Source: Oceanospirillaceae bacterium (lineage in GTDB: Bacteria > Pseudomonadota > Gammaproteobacteria > Pseudomonadales > Balneatricaceae). From it: a DNA stretch of 12,961 bases. Both the position numbers and the translations under genes were made by a program. This document shows, piece by piece, positions 1 through 6,894 of the stretch. The notes below the pieces were generated by a model that was given only the letters and a program-made list of their open reading frames with translations, was not told where the DNA came from and did not search any database. The stretch's first letter is position 1. Each line of letters starts with the position of its first letter. The stretch lies in assembly GCA_003523085.1 (NCBI GenBank), contig DPHD01000038.1, positions 7,150 through 20,110 on the forward strand, read 5' to 3'.

Positions 1-1
1 C

Positions 2-73
2 AAAGAATACTTTGCTGGTGAAAATGCTCTTAAAGCTGGCGGCGCGAAGAATACGTCTAACCAGTTCGGCTAA
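2..73 (+). CDS. aceA: Isocitrate lyase, C-terminal end only (partial)
   Basis: Only the last 23 codons and the TAA stop are in the window; the gene begins upstream. The tail reads KEYFAGENALKAGG followed by AKNTSNQFG. This closely resembles, from memory, the extreme C-terminus of the long (about 530-residue) isocitrate lyases of Pseudomonas and relatives, which end in a KEYFAGE...NTMNQFH type tail. Isocitrate lyase splits isocitrate into glyoxylate and succinate in the cytoplasm, the first step of the glyoxylate shunt needed for growth on acetate and fatty acids. A strong intrinsic terminator 40 bases downstream closes the transcript, so this gene is probably not co-transcribed with the next one. 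The catalytic region is not visible, so the call rests on the tail alone. Confidence 0.7.
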   Translation, partial: KEYFAGENALKAGGAKNTSNQFG

Positions 74-83
74 GACTGCTTTC

Positions 84-102
84 ATAGTGGTTTAACCACT
101 AT
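84..102 (+). repeat. Perfect hairpin just after the aceA stop
   Basis: ATAGTGG and CCACTAT (84-90 and 96-102) form a 7-bp stem around a 5-base TTTAA loop, starting 10 bases after the aceA stop. No U-tract follows on the + strand, so it is not an intrinsic terminator by itself. Together with the terminator at 113-144 it makes a double-hairpin 3' end that could stabilise the mRNA or back up termination. That role is inference. Confidence 0.5.
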
Positions 103-112
103 CAATAAAAAG

Positions 113-144
113 AGCGGCCCCTATTTGATAGGTGCCGCTTTTTT
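113..144 (+). terminator. Rho-independent terminator of aceA
   Basis: The arms AGCGGC (113-118) and GCCGCT (134-139) pair. After one mismatch the stem continues with CCTAT (120-124) and ATAGG (128-132) around a 3-base loop. A run of six T (139-144) follows, overlapping the stem end. An A-rich stretch precedes the 5' arm, so weak function in the reverse direction is possible. Confidence 0.88.
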
Positions 145-196
145 ACGTTAAAATTCAAGCAGTTTTCTACTGCAAACCGATTAAGTGATTTTGACT

Positions 197-751
197 ATGA
201 CGACACCGACTTTTTTTCAAGATGCTATAGATTTATTAACCACGCAAGGGTTTGCTACCAGTAATATTTGGTATCACGGCACCTCATCGGTGCTAATTGA
301 CTCAATTAAAGAACACGGTCTGAAGCGTTCAGGTGACTTAGCTGTTAAAGCCGCTGCCAAACAAACCATGGCCACCATCGGTAATAATTACACTGAATCC
401 GTCGAGCCTGTGTTTTTAACACAAAGTAAAGAGCTGGCTTATTACTGGGCCCAGCAAACCGTTAGAAACCGCAGTGTCAGAATAGAAGGAAGTGAGTTAC
501 CCGCGGTAATCGCAGTCAATCTACCTGAGGCCTTGAATGACAAAGTGAAAGCCGATGTTGGCGCAGCAAGCCTGCTGCTGATCAAGGAGGGCGAGCAATT
601 CATGGCGTTTTTAGCAGGCATTTATTTGGCCAATGACTTTGACGCCCCTGATATCGACCTAATGTATGCAAACCGTCTAGAGTATTTGGATAAATTAGGC
701 ATGGCTTATTATGATGCAGATATAGCAGCGACATTCCTAACTTGCCTCTGA
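197..751 (+). CDS. Unrecognised protein with ADP-ribosyltransferase-like motif layout
   Basis: I do not recognise this gene with certainty. The frame is open from a GTG at 185, but the ATG at 197 is the more likely start (184 residues); neither has a strong ribosome binding site. There is no signal peptide or membrane segment, so it is probably cytoplasmic. Features recalling the ADP-ribosyltransferase fold (Tpt1/KptA, DarT, PARP type) are WYHGTS at residues 25-30, a helix ending in HGL at 40-42, and PVFLTQS at 71-77 followed by ELAYYWA at 79-85. In that fold these would be the first strand with the NAD-binding His, the following helix, and the strand-helix that holds the second catalytic motif. 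A later hydrophobic strand (AVIAVNL, 103-109) fits too. A clear catalytic Glu motif is not obvious; the KEGEQF segment (130-135) is only a candidate. The gene lies alone between two terminators, so it is probably monocistronic. Coding status is fairly sure; the fold is tentative. Confidence 0.7.
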   Translation: MTTPTFFQDAIDLLTTQGFATSNIWYHGTSSVLIDSIKEHGLKRSGDLAVKAAAKQTMATIGNNYTESVEPVFLTQSKELAYYWAQQTVRNRSVRIEGSELPAVIAVNLPEALNDKVKADVGAASLLLIKEGEQFMAFLAGIYLANDFDAPDIDLMYANRLEYLDKLGMAYYDADIAATFLTCL

Positions 752-779
752 TCCTCTTGTAAAATAGCCTTGTCCAACT

Positions 780-807
780 AAGGGTAACAAGGTACCCTTT
801 TGTTTTT
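780..807 (+). terminator. Intrinsic terminator-like hairpin before rsd
   Basis: AAGGGTA (780-786) pairs with TACCCTT (793-799) around a 6-base loop, and is followed by TTTT, one G and TTTTT up to 807. It lies 28 bases after the upstream stop codon and only 26 bases before the rsd start codon. It probably ends the upstream transcript, but the position leaves little room for a separate rsd promoter (see findings). Confidence 0.7.
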
Positions 808-833
808 GTAGCAATATTTCTCGGAGAGTCCCC

Positions 834-1283
834 ATGGTGCCTCAACAAGGTCAAAGTTTAGATGACGCTTTTGATGCGATTATAGATGCATGGTTAATTG
901 AACGTCAGGCGCTATTGATGCAGTTTGTGGCCTTGCCTCAAATGAGTGTTACCGATGGTGTGCTAGAGGCATTGCACGGTTTGTGCGAGGCCATGGTGGA
1001 TTATAGCTCACGTGGTCATTTTAATGTGTACGAACAGTTGTTGCAGCACATTAAAAGCCACAATGCTGGCGAGCAAGATAAGGCCCAAGTGTTGCTTGGA
1101 AAAATTCATGACACCACCGATAAAATTGTAATATTTGATGATGAGTATGGTTCTGTTGCAAAACTTACCATTCAAGATGTGGGTCATTTTAGTGGCCGTC
1201 TTTCACGTTTGGGTGAAGTGTTAACTGAGCGTTTTAATCATGAGGATGAACTCATGTCTCTAGTACAGGCAACGCTGGCATAG
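834..1283 (+). CDS. rsd: Rsd/AlgQ family anti-sigma-70 regulator
   Basis: This is a 149-residue member of the Rsd/AlgQ family (E. coli Rsd and Pseudomonas AlgQ are about 160). In E. coli, Rsd binds region 4 of sigma-70 and sequesters it from core RNA polymerase in stationary phase; AlgQ additionally affects alginate and siderophore gene expression in Pseudomonas. Family marks visible here are WLIERQALLMQF (20-31), the signature MVDYSSRGHFNVYEQL (54-69), and the C-terminal LGEVLTERFNHEDELM (127-141). The protein appears all-helical, soluble and without a signal peptide. The ATG at 834 has a GGAG-type ribosome binding site about 7 bases upstream. A terminator-like hairpin sits directly before the gene. 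nadK follows after 41 bases, so read-through into nadK is plausible. The N-terminus is slightly shorter than in the best-known members, otherwise nothing is odd. Confidence 0.9.
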   Translation: MVPQQGQSLDDAFDAIIDAWLIERQALLMQFVALPQMSVTDGVLEALHGLCEAMVDYSSRGHFNVYEQLLQHIKSHNAGEQDKAQVLLGKIHDTTDKIVIFDDEYGSVAKLTIQDVGHFSGRLSRLGEVLTERFNHEDELMSLVQATLA

Positions 1284-1324
1284 ACTGAGGCTTTGTTTAT
1301 GGTTTGCATTTAATAGGGTGTCGC

Positions 1325-2251
1325 GTGTCACAGTTTAATAATATTGGCCTTATCGGTCGCTTACATAGCCCTGCGGTGGTGGAAACGCTACATCGCGTAT
1401 TGGCGTGTTTGAGCCTTGCTAACGAGAAAAACCCACAGCAAGCTGGTCGCCAAATTTGGGTGGATGAGCGTATATCTGATTCCCTTGACGACGTAGATCA
1501 TTGTGTTGGTCAGTACACTGCGGGGGATATCCATTTATTGGGTCAGCAATGTGATTTAGTGATTGTGGTGGGTGGTGACGGCAGTATGTTATCTGCAGCG
1601 CGAGTCATGGCGACCTATGGTGTGCCGATGATTGGTATTAACCGTGGTAAGTTGGGTTTTTTAACCGACATTGCCCCAGACCAAGTGGAAGCGTCGCTGA
1701 CTCAAGTGCTTGCTGGTGAGTATGAGGTAAGCGATCGCTTTATGTTGTCGGCCCATGTGTTGCGTAACGGTACGGAAATTGGGCGCGGTAGTGGCCTTAA
1801 CGACGTGGTGCTGCACCCGGGCCAGTCGGCACGGATGTTGGCGTTTGATATTACTATTGATGGCGCGCCGGCTTATTTTGCCCGTGCAGATGGTCTCATC
1901 ATTGCTACGCCTACAGGGTCTACCGCCTACGCGCTGTCAGCAGGTGGGCCGATCATGCACCCAAGCTTGGATGCCATTGCCTTAGTGCCTATGAACCCCC
2001 ATAACTTAAGCAGTCGCCCCCTTGTGGTGTCTGCTGATGCCGAGCTTGAATTACATATCGGCGATGACAACGGCGCCCAACCTATTATAAGTTGTGACGG
2101 TCAAGAGCACATAGTGTGTGAACCGGGCGATCAGGTGTTAATAAGGCGCCACGAGGCCCGGTTGAGCGTGTTGCACCCGTTAGGGCATCATTTTTATCAA
2201 CGTTGCCGTAGTAAATTGGGTTGGCATGGTAGGGCTAATGAAGACGGCTGA
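1325..2251 (+). CDS. nadK: NAD kinase
   Basis: NAD kinase phosphorylates NAD+ to NADP+ with ATP in the cytoplasm and is essential for NADP supply. With a GTG start at 1325 the product is 308 residues. The frame is open further upstream to a TTG at 1304, but the family usually begins just before the NIGLIGR segment, which starts five residues into the shorter version, and an AGGG ribosome binding site lies a few bases before 1325. Hallmarks are the GGDGS nucleotide-binding loop at residues 83-87 with the catalytic Asp, GINRGKLGFLTDI shortly after, the GLNDVVLHPG motif, and the long signature ADGLIIATPTGSTAYALSAG. The C-terminus carries the usual ISCDGQ strand and LGWHGR tail. The stop lies 15 bases before the rhomboid gene, suggesting co-transcription. 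The shortened N-terminus is inferred from family alignment recalled from memory. Confidence 0.95.
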   Translation: MSQFNNIGLIGRLHSPAVVETLHRVLACLSLANEKNPQQAGRQIWVDERISDSLDDVDHCVGQYTAGDIHLLGQQCDLVIVVGGDGSMLSAARVMATYGVPMIGINRGKLGFLTDIAPDQVEASLTQVLAGEYEVSDRFMLSAHVLRNGTEIGRGSGLNDVVLHPGQSARMLAFDITIDGAPAYFARADGLIIATPTGSTAYALSAGGPIMHPSLDAIALVPMNPHNLSSRPLVVSADAELELHIGDDNGAQPIISCDGQEHIVCEPGDQVLIRRHEARLSVLHPLGHHFYQRCRSKLGWHGRANEDG

Positions 2252-2266
2252 TACACAGGTTTCGCA

Positions 2267-3100
2267 ATGATACACCTGCTTAGTTTTGCGGCAGATGTGG
2301 ACTTATTACGTCTAACCCAAAGCCTGTGGCAGCACAAGATCCCTCATCGTGTAAGGCAGTTGAATGGCGAGCAGCAACTGTGGTTGCAAGATGCTAGCCA
2401 AGCCGAAGCTGCGCTCGCCTTGTGTACTTCCGGCGTGTCCCCATTGGTGGAAGACGTCGCTGCAGTTGGCCCACTAATAAGAGTCAAAGGGTGGGTTTTA
2501 ACCTCACCCCTAACGGCTCTTGTGCTGATACTTAGTTTAGTCATTGCGCTCATGACGCAGTTTGGTGAGCTGTTAACACTGCTGGCATCACTGACCTTTT
2601 ACCCGATGTTGTTTGATACACAAGTCTATTTGGTGACTGGGTTTGATCATTTATGGCAACAACCGTGGCGCTTAATTAGCCCGGTATTGTTGCATTTTGG
2701 CTGGTTGCACTTGGTGTTTAATGGCTTGTGGTGGGTGGATTTGGGTCGTCGTATTGAGCTTCAATCGACATGGCTGCTGTGGGTGTTATTGCTATCTACA
2801 GGTGTGGCTGGAAACCTAGCTCAAGCTTGGCAAGCCGCGAGTTTATTTGGTGGCTTGTCGGGTGTGATTTATGGTTTGTTGGGCTATATGTGGATCATCG
2901 ACCGTTTGAGTGCACCACGCTACCATTTGCCGCAAAGTATCCTGGTGTTTATGTTGCTTTGGTTGCTGCTGGGCTTGAGTAATCTATGGTCTGTCGTAGG
3001 TTTTGGCGCTATGGCGAACATGGCCCACTTGGGAGGCCTTTTGGCAGGTGTCGTGATTGGTTTTTGGCATAGCGTCTGGATTAACAAAACCGCCAAATAA
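2267..3100 (+). CDS. glpG: GlpG-like rhomboid intramembrane serine protease
   Basis: This 277-residue inner-membrane protease cleaves transmembrane segments of substrates within the bilayer with a Ser-His dyad. A soluble N-terminal region (about 1-75) matches the cytoplasmic domain of GlpG. Hydrophobic membrane segments follow from about residue 82. Catalytic features are all present: the WR motif (W134, R135), HFGWLHLVFN with H143, H148 and N152 for the oxyanion site, GGLSG (195-199) with nucleophile S198, and H254 in NMAHLGG. Spacing is almost the same as in E. coli GlpG (H150, N154, S201, H254). The ATG at 2267 has AGGT six bases upstream and follows nadK by 15 bases. Neighbours downstream are yeaC, the DUF2797 gene and pepN. 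From memory, the same neighbourhood occurs in Pseudomonas, which supports an operon but gives no specific substrate. Confidence 0.92.
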   Translation: MIHLLSFAADVDLLRLTQSLWQHKIPHRVRQLNGEQQLWLQDASQAEAALALCTSGVSPLVEDVAAVGPLIRVKGWVLTSPLTALVLILSLVIALMTQFGELLTLLASLTFYPMLFDTQVYLVTGFDHLWQQPWRLISPVLLHFGWLHLVFNGLWWVDLGRRIELQSTWLLWVLLLSTGVAGNLAQAWQAASLFGGLSGVIYGLLGYMWIIDRLSAPRYHLPQSILVFMLLWLLLGLSNLWSVVGFGAMANMAHLGGLLAGVVIGFWHSVWINKTAK

Positions 3101-3149
3101 GGCTCAAAACAGGCCGCCATCAAAGGCAAATTATGCTATCCTGTGGCCC

Positions 3150-3389
3150 ATGGAATATAATCAACTCATTGCTCAGCTCACGCCAGAAGTCTATATGCGG
3201 TTAAAAACTGCTATTGAAATTGGTAAGTGGCCCGACGGGCGTATACTCAGTGACGAACAAAAGGCTTCCTGTATGGAAGCGGTTTTACGTTACCAATCGC
3301 TCAAATTAGACCCAACCCAACACTCAGGCTACATGACCGGCAGCTGTAAATCCGAGTCGTCTGACGAACAAGTTATCAAAATCCACTAG
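3150..3389 (+). CDS. yeaC: YeaC-like DUF1315 protein
   Basis: A small soluble protein of 79 residues in the DUF1315/YeaC family, function unknown. The family signature is clear: MEYNQLIAQLTPEVYMRLKT near the start, then AIEIGKWPDGRILSDEQK and CMEAVLRYQ. The reading frame is open upstream to a TTG at 3057 inside the rhomboid gene, but the family begins at the ATG at 3150, so the longer version is rejected. No Shine-Dalgarno sequence is visible before 3150. The hexamer TATGCT at 3132-3137 could be a -10 element giving a very short leader, or translation may depend on the upstream cistrons. The DUF2797 gene follows after 10 bases. The polar C-terminal tail (SCKSESSDEQ) is probably disordered. 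Confidence 0.88.
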   Translation: MEYNQLIAQLTPEVYMRLKTAIEIGKWPDGRILSDEQKASCMEAVLRYQSLKLDPTQHSGYMTGSCKSESSDEQVIKIH

Positions 3390-3399
3390 TACACCCATC

Positions 3400-4242
3400 A
3401 TGAATACTTCCCAAGTCCATAGCGGGCACCTGACTAAGCTCGTGACCCATATTGATGCCGTGCCCGACGCGCAAGTGCAATATACCTTAGTTTTGGATGA
3501 GCAGCGAGTTCCGCTTAATACCCTCATAGGCCAACAGGTTCGGCTGGAACATTTAGGCCAAATTAATTGCTCTAACTGTGGTCGTAAAACCAAAAAAAGT
3601 TACAGCCAAGGGTACTGTTTTCCCTGTATGCAAAAGTTGCCGCAATGTGATTTATGTATCATGAGCCCTGAACGCTGCCACTTTGACGCCGGCACCTGCC
3701 GTGACGAAGCCTGGGGTCAGGCCTTTTGTATGCAACCGCACATTGTGTATTTAGCTAATTCCTCAGGTTTAAAGGTAGGTATTACCCGTGTTAACCAAAT
3801 GCCTACGCGCTGGTTAGATCAGGGCGCTGCCCAGGCCATGCCTATCATGCAAGTGGCCACCCGTAAGCTATCTGGCGATGTGGAAACCGTGTTGAAACAA
3901 TACGTTGCCGATAAAACCAATTGGCGTAAACTTCTCAAAGGCGATGCCGAGCATGTTGACCTTGCCCATGCGGCAGATGCCTTGTTGAACCAGGCCGAAG
4001 CGGACCTTGAGGCTTTGCTGGGTAATTTAAACCACACCCATTATCAGTGGCTCGATACACCTGCGATTAGTATGCGCTACCCAGTGCTTGAATACCCCAA
4101 CAAAATTGTGTCTCACAACCTAGACAAGGAACCGGTACTTGAAGGTCGGTTGATGGGCATTAAAGGCCAATACCTCATTTTTGATACTGCGGTTATTAAT
4201 ATTCGTAAATATTCCTCCTATTTGGTGCAATTTAGCTCATGA
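3400..4242 (+). CDS. DUF2797 cysteine-rich protein with GIY-YIG-like segment
   Basis: A 280-residue protein recognisable as DUF2797, a family without an assigned function. Residues 1-52 form an N-terminal beta-rich part. A zinc-binding region follows: C57-x2-C60 and C73-x2-C76 make one four-Cys site, and C83-x2-C86, C93, H94, C100 and C110 could make a second. Then comes HIVYLANSSGLKVGITR (114-130), R137 in TRWLDQGA, and GDVETVLKQYV with E162. This strand - strand - Arg - Glu order resembles the GIY-YIG nuclease fold of the T5orf172/MUG113 kind (VY...KVGIT...R...E). That relationship is my inference. The C-terminal part (about 205-280) looks like a small beta domain. There is no signal peptide. 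The start has no obvious ribosome binding site and lies 10 bases after yeaC; its TGA overlaps the pepN ATG, which implies translational coupling. Confidence 0.88.
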   Translation: MNTSQVHSGHLTKLVTHIDAVPDAQVQYTLVLDEQRVPLNTLIGQQVRLEHLGQINCSNCGRKTKKSYSQGYCFPCMQKLPQCDLCIMSPERCHFDAGTCRDEAWGQAFCMQPHIVYLANSSGLKVGITRVNQMPTRWLDQGAAQAMPIMQVATRKLSGDVETVLKQYVADKTNWRKLLKGDAEHVDLAHAADALLNQAEADLEALLGNLNHTHYQWLDTPAISMRYPVLEYPNKIVSHNLDKEPVLEGRLMGIKGQYLIFDTAVINIRKYSSYLVQFSS

Positions 4243-6881
4243 AAACAGACGCCCAAGTTATCTATCTAGCCGACTACCAAGTGCCAGATTTTGTTATTGT
4301 TACCACTGATCTGGATATTCGTATTGGTGAAGAGTACACCTCGGTGGTTGCGCGTTTAAAAATGCAGCGTAACCCTAAGTCTAGCAACCCAAACGCGCCA
4401 CTGGTGTTGTTTGGCGGCAAAGACATTAAGCTACAAGAAGTGATGCTGGATGGTTTGGTCTTGGAGCAGGACAGCTATCATATGCAGGGTACAAACCTGT
4501 GTGTTGACCCATGCCCTAATGAATTTGTACTCACCACAGAGTGCTTGATTCAGCCGCAAAATAACACCAGTTTAGAAGGCTTGTATAAATCAGGTGGCAT
4601 GTTTTGTACCCAGTGCGAAGCCGAAGGTTTTCGCAATATCACCTATTACTTAGACCGCCCCGATGCCTTGTCGGTCTTTACCACGCGCATCAGCGCACCC
4701 AAAGCCACTTACCCAATCCTACTCGCCAACGGCAACCCGGTAGAGCAGGGTGATTTGGACCATGACGAACATTTTGCTGTTTGGCATGACCCTTTCCCTA
4801 AACCGGCTTATTTGTTTGCCATGGTGGCGGGCGACCTAGTTCAACAGGCAGATCAATTTACCACCCGTTCTGGGCGCAAGGTCGATTTACAAATCTTTGT
4901 TGAAGCTCACAATGCCCATAAATGTGACCATGCTTTAGCGTCGCTAAAACGCTCAATGGTATGGGATGAGCAAAATTATGGCCGAGAATATGATTTAGAC
5001 TTGTTCATGATTGTGGCAGTCGATGACTTCAATATGGGGGCCATGGAAAACAAGGGTTTGAATATTTTCAATTCCGATTGTGTGTTGGCTGACCCTGCCA
5101 CTAGCAGTGACGCCATGTTCGAACGTATAGAAGGCATTGTGGCCCACGAATATTTTCATAACTGGTCGGGTAACCGTGTGACTTGCCGTGATTGGTTTCA
5201 GCTCAGTTTGAAAGAAGGTTTTACCGTATACAGGGACGCGCAATACACTGCCGACACTTATTCTGCTGCGGTTAAACGCATTGATGATGTAACCCTATTA
5301 CGTACTCACCAATTTGCCGAAGACGCCAGCCCTATGGCGCACCCCATTCGGCCTGCATCTTACATGGAAATAAACAATTTTTATTCTGTAACCGTGTATG
5401 AAAAAGGCTCCGAAGTGGTGGGCATGCTACGCACCCTGTTGGGTGCAGATCGGTTCCGAGAGGGCAGTGACCTCTATTTTGACCGTCATGATGGTCAAGC
5501 GGTGACCACCGATGACTTTGTGGCGGCCATGAGTGACGCCAGTGGCGTCGACCTGACACAGTTTAAACGTTGGTATTGTCAGGCGGGCACGCCGACCTTA
5601 ACGGTTACCGACAGCTATAACCAAGCAACACAAGAATACTGCCTCACGGTGGCTCAAAGCACGCCAGCCACGGCTGAGTGTGAACACAAGTTGCCGTTCC
5701 ACATGCCCTTGCGCATGGCCTTGCTCAACGCCGTTGGCCAACCTATGCCGTTACAATTACAGGATGATGCGAGCATCTCGGGCATCGAGTGTGTATTGGA
5801 CATTACCCAAAACCAACAGAGCTTTGTATTTACTGGTTGTACCGAAGCGCCTACGCCTTCGTTGTTACGGGGTTTTTCTGCACCGGTTAAATTAGCCTAT
5901 GACTATACTCAAGCCCAGCTATTGTTCTTGGCTAGCTATGACCAGGATGGTTTCAACCGTTGGGAAGCCACTCAACGGTTGTTAATTGAAGCCACAGAAG
6001 CAGTGATGGCGTCCCCTAACCAACAAACCTCGTTAAGTAGCGCCCTAATTGATATGTTGTCTGCCAGTTTAACTAACCCAGAGTTAGACCCAGCTATGGT
6101 GGCCAAGTTAATCCAGTTACCTAGCGAGGCCTACTTAGCAGAAACGCAAACCACAGTAGATGTAGAGTCTATTCATAATAGCCGTGAATTCATGCGTAAG
6201 GCCATTGCCACGGCATTAGAAGCGCCATTATTGGCCTGCTACCAGCGCTGTCACCATGTGGGCCCGTTTAGCCAGACTGGTCAAGCCATTGGTCAACGGG
6301 CGTTAAAAAATAGTTGTCTAGCTTACCTAAACTGTTTGGCTAAACCGCAATATCACGCCTTGGCGCAAGCCCAATATCAACTACAAGCTAACATGACTGA
6401 TGTGGGTGCTGCGTTACAGATTCTAATCGGTTTGCCGGATGAGCAAATTGCAGAGCCTTTATTGGCCGACTTCTATCAGCGTTGGCATACGGATGCACAG
6501 GTGGTTGATCAGTGGTTTGCTATGCAGGCTGGCGCCAACTTAGCTGGTCGCTTAGCTCAGGTAAAAGCCTTGCTAGACCATGCAGCGTTTGATATTCGTA
6601 ATCCCAACAAGGTGCGCAGTGTGGTTGGCGGCTTTATTCGTAGTGTGATTAATTTCCATGCGGCTAACGGCAGTGGTTATGCGTTTGTCGCCGACATGGT
6701 GCTGCGTTTGGATGGTATTAACCCCATGATGGCCGCTAATTTGGCGAAACCCTTAGGTCGTTACAAGCGCCATACACCAGGTCGCCAACAACTGATGCAA
6801 GCCCAGCTCACCCGTTTAAGCCAGGCGGACCTTAGTAAAGATGTATTTGAAGTGGTGAGTAAAGCTTTGGCGGCTAATTAA
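4239..6881 (+). CDS. pepN: Aminopeptidase N (M1 zinc metallopeptidase)
   Basis: This 880-residue enzyme (E. coli PepN is 870) removes N-terminal residues from peptides in the cytoplasm, a late step of ATP-dependent protein turnover. The N-terminal beta domain contains the substrate-anchoring GAMEN motif at residues 267-271. The thermolysin-like domain has the zinc site HEYFH (303-307) with H303, catalytic E304, H307, and the third ligand E326 in LKEGF. VTVYEKGSEVVGML carries the conserved transition-state Tyr. The helical C-terminal domain typical of the bacterial PepN subfamily is complete through KALAAN. The ATG overlaps the stop of the DUF2797 gene as ATGA with no separate Shine-Dalgarno sequence, so re-initiation is likely. 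hemH begins 13 bases after the stop. No frameshift or missing residue was seen. Confidence 0.97.
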   Translation: MKTDAQVIYLADYQVPDFVIVTTDLDIRIGEEYTSVVARLKMQRNPKSSNPNAPLVLFGGKDIKLQEVMLDGLVLEQDSYHMQGTNLCVDPCPNEFVLTTECLIQPQNNTSLEGLYKSGGMFCTQCEAEGFRNITYYLDRPDALSVFTTRISAPKATYPILLANGNPVEQGDLDHDEHFAVWHDPFPKPAYLFAMVAGDLVQQADQFTTRSGRKVDLQIFVEAHNAHKCDHALASLKRSMVWDEQNYGREYDLDLFMIVAVDDFNMGAMENKGLNIFNSDCVLADPATSSDAMFERIEGIVAHEYFHNWSGNRVTCRDWFQLSLKEGFTVYRDAQYTADTYSAAVKRIDDVTLLRTHQFAEDASPMAHPIRPASYMEINNFYSVTVYEKGSEVVGMLRTLLGADRFREGSDLYFDRHDGQAVTTDDFVAAMSDASGVDLTQFKRWYCQAGTPTLTVTDSYNQATQEYCLTVAQSTPATAECEHKLPFHMPLRMALLNAVGQPMPLQLQDDASISGIECVLDITQNQQSFVFTGCTEAPTPSLLRGFSAPVKLAYDYTQAQLLFLASYDQDGFNRWEATQRLLIEATEAVMASPNQQTSLSSALIDMLSASLTNPELDPAMVAKLIQLPSEAYLAETQTTVDVESIHNSREFMRKAIATALEAPLLACYQRCHHVGPFSQTGQAIGQRALKNSCLAYLNCLAKPQYHALAQAQYQLQANMTDVGAALQILIGLPDEQIAEPLLADFYQRWHTDAQVVDQWFAMQAGANLAGRLAQVKALLDHAAFDIRNPNKVRSVVGGFIRSVINFHAANGSGYAFVADMVLRLDGINPMMAANLAKPLGRYKRHTPGRQQLMQAQLTRLSQADLSKDVFEVVSKALAAN

Positions 6882-6894
6882 GCCCAAAGGCCCA

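Noticed and set aside
600..854. 84-codon open frame on the minus strand across the end of the ART-like gene and the rsd leader
   Set aside because: It overlaps a better-supported gene and a terminator hairpin, and its translation shows no recognisable motif.
1304..1324. TTG start extending nadK by seven codons
   Set aside because: NAD kinases usually start just before the NIGLIGR segment, and the GTG at 1325 has a suitable ribosome binding site.
3057..3149. Upstream extension of yeaC from a TTG
   Set aside because: It overlaps the rhomboid gene in another frame and adds 31 residues absent from the family; the family start matches the ATG at 3150.
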